Under the pieces are notes generated by a model. It was not told the origin of the DNA, ran no database searches, and was given only the letters and a program-made list of their open reading frames with translations. A stretch of 8,745 nucleotides of DNA from an uncultured Clostridia bacterium (GTDB lineage: Bacteria; Bacillota; Clostridia; Christensenellales; Borkfalkiaceae). The stretch covers positions 1-8,745 of the forward strand of contig CAMWKX010000042.1 in the NCBI GenBank assembly GCA_947174955.1, in the 5' to 3' direction. A program made the position numbers and the translations under genes. Positions 5,379-8,745 of this stretch are shown here, in pieces; the first letter of the stretch is position 1; every line of letters begins with the position of its first letter.

Positions 5379-7966
5379 TATTTCACCTTCTCAACCAAAT
5401 CCGAAAGTACCATAAACGCCTGCATCGGCGAAAGATTATTCAGGTCAATTTCGCTTAAAATCTTTTCGACCTCGCTCATCTGCTTTTCCTCGCTTTCGGA
5501 TTCAAGATTATCCAAGCCGCTTGTGATTTCGCCGCTCTCCACGGCTTTCAATATAACTTTCGCTCTGTCCAAAACGGACGAAGGCACTCCCGCGAGCGAG
5601 GCAACCTCTATACCGAAACTGCGGTTGGCGCCGCCGCGCATAATCTTGCGCAGAAATACCACCGTTCCGTTAAACTCCTTAACGGCAATTTTATAGTTCT
5701 TGACCCCGTTCAGCTTCTCTTCAAGCTGTAAAAGCTCGTGATAATGAGTTGCAAACAGCGTTTTTGCACCGATTTTTTCGGTAATATGCTCGATTACAGC
5801 CCACGCAATACTTAGCCCGTCAAACGTGCTGGTGCCTCTGCCGACCTCGTCCAGAATCAAAAGACTGTTCTTCGTGGCGTTCTGCAAAATCGACGCAACC
5901 TCAATCATTTCAACCATAAAAGTCGACTGGTTTAAAATGAGATTGTCGCTCGCACCCACCCTCGTAAACACTCTGTCGATAATGGGAATCTGCGCCGACT
6001 TAGCGGGAACGAAACAACCCAAATGCGCCATAATTGCAATAATGGCGTTCTGGCGCATATACGTGCTTTTGCCCGCCATATTCGGTCCGGTTATTATCAA
6101 CGTGCGGTTTTCGCCCTCGTCAACCAGAATGTCGTTGGCAACAAACTTGTCCTTCGTAAGAAGCTCGACTACGGGGTGTCTGCCCTCTTTAATTATCATC
6201 GGCTTACTGCTTTCGACAATTTCGGGACGAACGTAGCCGTTGCTTTTGGACACCTCGGCAAAGGCGGTTAAAATATCCAGCCTTGCAATGCACGAGGAAA
6301 TGCTCTTTAAACAGTTTATTACCGATAAAAGCTTGTTTTTTAAGTCCTTATAAATTTGCGCTTCGAGCTTTAACGCGCTATCTTCGCACGATAAAATCTT
6401 TTCTTCTAAGCCTTTAAGCTCGTCAGTATAGTATCTTTCGGCGTTGGCGAGCGTCTGCCTTCTGTGATAATGATTGGGCACGGAGTCCTTAAACGACTTC
6501 GACACTTCGATATAGTAGCCGAATACACGGTTGTAGTTGATTTTAAGCGTGCGGATACCCGTAGCGTCGCGCTCGCGCGCCTCCATATCCACGACGTACT
6601 TTGCGGCGTTGTTACGGATATCGCGCAATTCGTCCAGCCGCGCGTTGAAGCCCGTCCTTATGTAGCCGCCGTCCTTTAAAGTTTTAGGCGTATTCTCCTG
6701 GGTTATCGTCTGATTTATAAGATTGGCAATGTCGCTTAAATCGGTAAGTCCGTTTCCGATATCGCACAGTACGCGCGAGGCAAACCCGCTCAAACGGAAT
6801 TTAAGACTTGGCACGACAAGCAACGACTGGGCAAGGGCAAGACAGTCGGCGGGCATAATTTCATTGTTGGAAATTTTGCCGCTGAGTCTTTCGATATCCT
6901 TAATCTGTTTTAAAAGCTCGATTATGCCAACCCTAACGACGGTCGCCTTATGTAGCTCCTCAACGCCGTCCAGACGGTAATTTATTTTGTTAATATCTAC
7001 GAGCGGAGCAAGAATTAAATTATTCAAAAGTCTTGCGCCCATATTGGTGCTCGTCTTATCGAGAACCCATAAAAGTGAACCGTATTTCTTGTTTTCACCG
7101 AGATTTCTTATGATTTCAAGGTTTCTGACCGCAGTCATATCCAGCTGCATATTGCCCGAAACCGCCGTGTATTTTACGTTGTCAATGTTGACGAGCGCGT
7201 GTTTCTGCGTTTCCTTTAAGTATTCTATAAGCGCGCCAGCCGCGCAGATTGCGCCCACTTTTCCGTCTATCGAAAACGCCGAAAGCGATGTCGTATTGAA
7301 CTGCGTTAAAAGACATTTATTTGCTGCGGCAAAATTGAAAGCCCACCCCGGATACGATGAAAAAGGCGGCAACGCTCCCCTTGCGACTTCGGAAAAATCG
7401 CGCGCCGCAAACAGCATTTCATCGTTTGCGATTATTTCTTTAACCGCAAGCTTCAAAAGGTGGTTTACGGCAAGTTTGACCGCATTTTCACCCGCAAACT
7501 GCGTCGCGCACATTTCGCCGGTGGTTATGTCCGCCCAGCTCACCGCAACTTCGTTGCCGCTTTTATATACCGAACATACGTAATTGTTCTGTTTTTCGTC
7601 CAGACTTCCCTCGGCGGTAACCGTACCCGCAGTTACTACTCTTACGACCTCGCGTCTGACAAGCCCTTTAGCCTCCGACGGGTCCTGCACCTGTTCGCAG
7701 ATTGCAACCTTTTCACCGAGAGATACGAGCTTTGCAATATAATTTACCGCAGCGTGAAAGGGCACGCCGCACATAGGCGCACGCTCTTCGAGTCCGCAAT
7801 CTCTGCCCGTAAGCGTAAGCTCTAAGAGCTTGGACGCGCGCACTGCGTCATCGAAGAACATTTCGTAAAAATCGCCGAGGCGGTAAAAAACCAGACAGTC
7901 TTTGTACTTCTCCTTCACCTGCACGTAGTGCTTCATCATATCCGATAGCTGACCTGTCTTTGCCAT
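5378..7966 (-). CDS. mutS: DNA mismatch repair protein MutS
   Basis: A complete 862-aa MutS1. The ATG at 7966 is chosen because it has AAGGAG 6 nt upstream and gives the usual N-terminus (MAKTGQLSDMMKHY); an in-frame start at 8020 would add 18 residues overlapping miaB and has no family support. The mismatch-reading Phe-x-Glu is F33-Y34-E35 in GDFYEMFFDDA. The connector, core and clamp domains follow, including FGYYIEVSKS (482-491) and the YHRRQTLANAERY region. The ATPase has Walker A GPNMAGKST (627-635), STFMVEM (681-687), Walker B ILDEVGRGTS (704-713) and the switch FATHYHEL (738-745). The helix-turn-helix dimer element follows at RSFGIEVASLAGVP. The C-terminal DLNNLSPMQAFMVLSDL is the usual Firmicute tail helix. 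Oddities are NLILN before QSTFM, where the family normally has DLxxG, and no good clamp-binding QxLxF. The stop overlaps the mutL ATG by one base. Confidence 0.99.
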   Translation of the reverse strand: MAKTGQLSDMMKHYVQVKEKYKDCLVFYRLGDFYEMFFDDAVRASKLLELTLTGRDCGLEERAPMCGVPFHAAVNYIAKLVSLGEKVAICEQVQDPSEAKGLVRREVVRVVTAGTVTAEGSLDEKQNNYVCSVYKSGNEVAVSWADITTGEMCATQFAGENAVKLAVNHLLKLAVKEIIANDEMLFAARDFSEVARGALPPFSSYPGWAFNFAAANKCLLTQFNTTSLSAFSIDGKVGAICAAGALIEYLKETQKHALVNIDNVKYTAVSGNMQLDMTAVRNLEIIRNLGENKKYGSLLWVLDKTSTNMGARLLNNLILAPLVDINKINYRLDGVEELHKATVVRVGIIELLKQIKDIERLSGKISNNEIMPADCLALAQSLLVVPSLKFRLSGFASRVLCDIGNGLTDLSDIANLINQTITQENTPKTLKDGGYIRTGFNARLDELRDIRNNAAKYVVDMEARERDATGIRTLKINYNRVFGYYIEVSKSFKDSVPNHYHRRQTLANAERYYTDELKGLEEKILSCEDSALKLEAQIYKDLKNKLLSVINCLKSISSCIARLDILTAFAEVSKSNGYVRPEIVESSKPMIIKEGRHPVVELLTKDKFVANDILVDEGENRTLIITGPNMAGKSTYMRQNAIIAIMAHLGCFVPAKSAQIPIIDRVFTRVGASDNLILNQSTFMVEMIEVASILQNATKNSLLILDEVGRGTSTFDGLSIAWAVIEHITEKIGAKTLFATHYHELLQLEEKLNGVKNYKIAVKEFNGTVVFLRKIMRGGANRSFGIEVASLAGVPSSVLDRAKVILKAVESGEITSGLDNLESESEEKQMSEVEKILSEIDLNNLSPMQAFMVLSDLVEKVK

Positions 7967-7972
7967 TTGTAA

Positions 7973-7978
7973 CTCCTT
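7973..7978 (-). promoter_or_regulatory. Ribosome binding site deciding the start of mutS
   Basis: A perfect AAGGAG on the minus strand, 6 nt before the ATG at 7966 and overlapping the miaB stop codon (7977-7979). It rules out the longer in-frame start at 8020 and indicates that ribosomes finishing miaB can restart on mutS. Confidence 0.85.
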
Positions 7979-8744
7979 AAACCATTTGTCCGATAAGTGA
8001 AATTCCGTTCGCCTCGTCAACCTTCACGTCCACAAACTCGCCTTTTTTGTCCGTTTCGCTCTTAAAATACACCATTCTGCCGTGTTCGCTTCTGCCGAGG
8101 TACATTTGCTTCTTTATATCGTAATCCTCGCACAGCACCCTCACGGTTTGCCCTACAAATTTTGCCGAGTGTTTGCGAGTCTGCGAATTTACAAGCTCGA
8201 CAAGCTCCATAATTCTGCGCTTGCAGACGTCTTCGGGTATCTGATCGGGCATTTTTGCCGCAACCGTACCTTCGCGTTTGGAGTATACGAACGTAAACGC
8301 CGAGGCATAGTCAACCTTTTTGACAAGCTCTAAGGTATCCCTGAAATCTTCCTCCGTTTCGCCCGGGAAGCCGACTATGATGTCCGTCGTGATGGCGCAG
8401 TCGGGAACGTATTTGCGCAAAATCTCCACCTTTCTAAGGTAATCGCCCGACGTATACCGACGATTCATAGCCGCCAAAATCCTGTCCGATCCACTCTGCA
8501 CGGGCAAATGAACACAATGACAAATCTTTTTATTTGCCGCAATTACTTTGGCAAGCTCTTCGGAAAAATCTTTGGGATGACTTGTCATAAAGCGCAGTCT
8601 GAAATTTCCGTCCAAACTTGCAATTTTTTCGAGGAGTTGCGGAAAAGTCAAATCGTCCGTACCGTTTCCGTAAGAATTAACGTTTTGACCCAATAAAGTA
8701 ATTTCCTTATACCCTTCGGCAATTAAAGATTTAACCTCTGCGAT
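7977..8744 (-). CDS. miaB: tRNA-2-methylthio-N6-dimethylallyladenosine synthase MiaB, C-terminal part
   Basis: The last 255 residues of MiaB; family members are about 430-480 aa, so the 5' half lies beyond the right edge. The frame is open to base 8744, beginning IAEVKSLIAEGYKEITLLGQNVNSYG, so the TTG at 8693 is an internal Leu. What is visible is the second half of the radical-SAM barrel: LRFMTSHPKDFSEEL, HCVHLPVQSGSDRIL, and TTDIIVGFPGETEEDF, which lines the SAM/substrate site. YSKREGTVAAKM follows, then a C-terminal TRAM domain (FVGQTVRVLCE to the end) that binds tRNA. The N-terminal cluster cysteines and the CxxxCxxC motif are off the window, so catalytic integrity cannot be judged. MiaB uses two Fe-S clusters and SAM to convert i6A37, made by MiaA, into ms2i6A37. 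It ends 10 nt before mutS. Confidence 0.97.
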   Translation of the reverse strand: MAEVKSLIAEGYKEITLLGQNVNSYGNGTDDLTFPQLLEKIASLDGNFRLRFMTSHPKDFSEELAKVIAANKKICHCVHLPVQSGSDRILAAMNRRYTSGDYLRKVEILRKYVPDCAITTDIIVGFPGETEEDFRDTLELVKKVDYASAFTFVYSKREGTVAAKMPDQIPEDVCKRRIMELVELVNSQTRKHSAKFVGQTVRVLCEDYDIKKQMYLGRSEHGRMVYFKSETDKKGEFVDVKVDEANGISLIGQMV

Positions 8745-8745
8745 T

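Noticed and set aside
6987..7583. A 198-codon open frame on the plus strand, the longest of several opposite mutS, mutL and miaB
   Set aside because: It lies wholly inside mutS on the other strand, has no recognisable domain, and the mutS frame has unmistakable motifs. It is a by-product of codon bias in the real gene.
7967..8020. A longer mutS starting at 8020
   Set aside because: It would overlap miaB by 44 nt, and the extra 18 residues do not resemble a MutS N-terminus. The ATG at 7966 has a perfect AAGGAG at good spacing.
1..8745. CRISPR arrays, insertion sequences, tRNA or rRNA genes, riboswitches, defence or toxin-antitoxin genes
   Set aside because: I found no regularly spaced repeats, transposase or integrase motifs, tRNA-like cloverleaf or other support. 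Nearly all of the window is taken up by housekeeping genes, so no novel system is claimed.

Overview
The window looks like ordinary chromosome from a low-to-mid GC Firmicute (Bacillota), most likely class Clostridia or a related uncultured gut-type lineage. The clues are the compact miaB-mutS-mutL-miaA order followed by a PF06838 (YnbB / 'aluminium resistance', Met_gamma_lyase) gene, purine-rich Shine-Dalgarno sites before most genes, a TTG start on miaA, and a MutL of the endonuclease (non-E. coli) type. A species-level call is not possible from this sequence.

Layout, left to right. The 3' end of groEL reads rightward (2-457) and stops just before a strong GC-rich hairpin (477-498) with a T-rich tail. 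Everything after that is on the minus strand and is best read right to left: miaB (3' part, entering from the right edge), mutS, mutL, miaA, a ynbB-type PLP enzyme, a RimJ/RimL-type GNAT acetyltransferase, and a small two-helix membrane protein that ends at the same hairpin. Gaps between the minus-strand genes are +10, -1, +4, -11, +2 and +21 nt, so this is almost certainly one translationally coupled operon whose promoter lies beyond the right edge. The hairpin sits between the convergent groEL and mut/mia units and probably ends both. No stretch over 300 bases lacks a gene.

How the genes work together. MutS recognises replication mismatches and MutL, which carries the metal-binding endonuclease motif, nicks the new strand. 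MiaA isopentenylates A37 of tRNAs that read UNN codons, and MiaB methylthiolates the product to ms2i6A37. The operon therefore links replication fidelity and decoding fidelity, an arrangement known in many Firmicutes. The last three genes (PLP enzyme, acetyltransferase, membrane protein) have less certain roles.

I see no CRISPR array, mobile element, rRNA, tRNA, riboswitch or attachment site, and no evidence of a new multi-gene system. The points worth a second look are small: a lineage-specific membrane protein of unlike composition, no hfq after miaA, substitutions in otherwise well-conserved MutS and MutL motifs, and a degenerate clamp-binding site in MutS.
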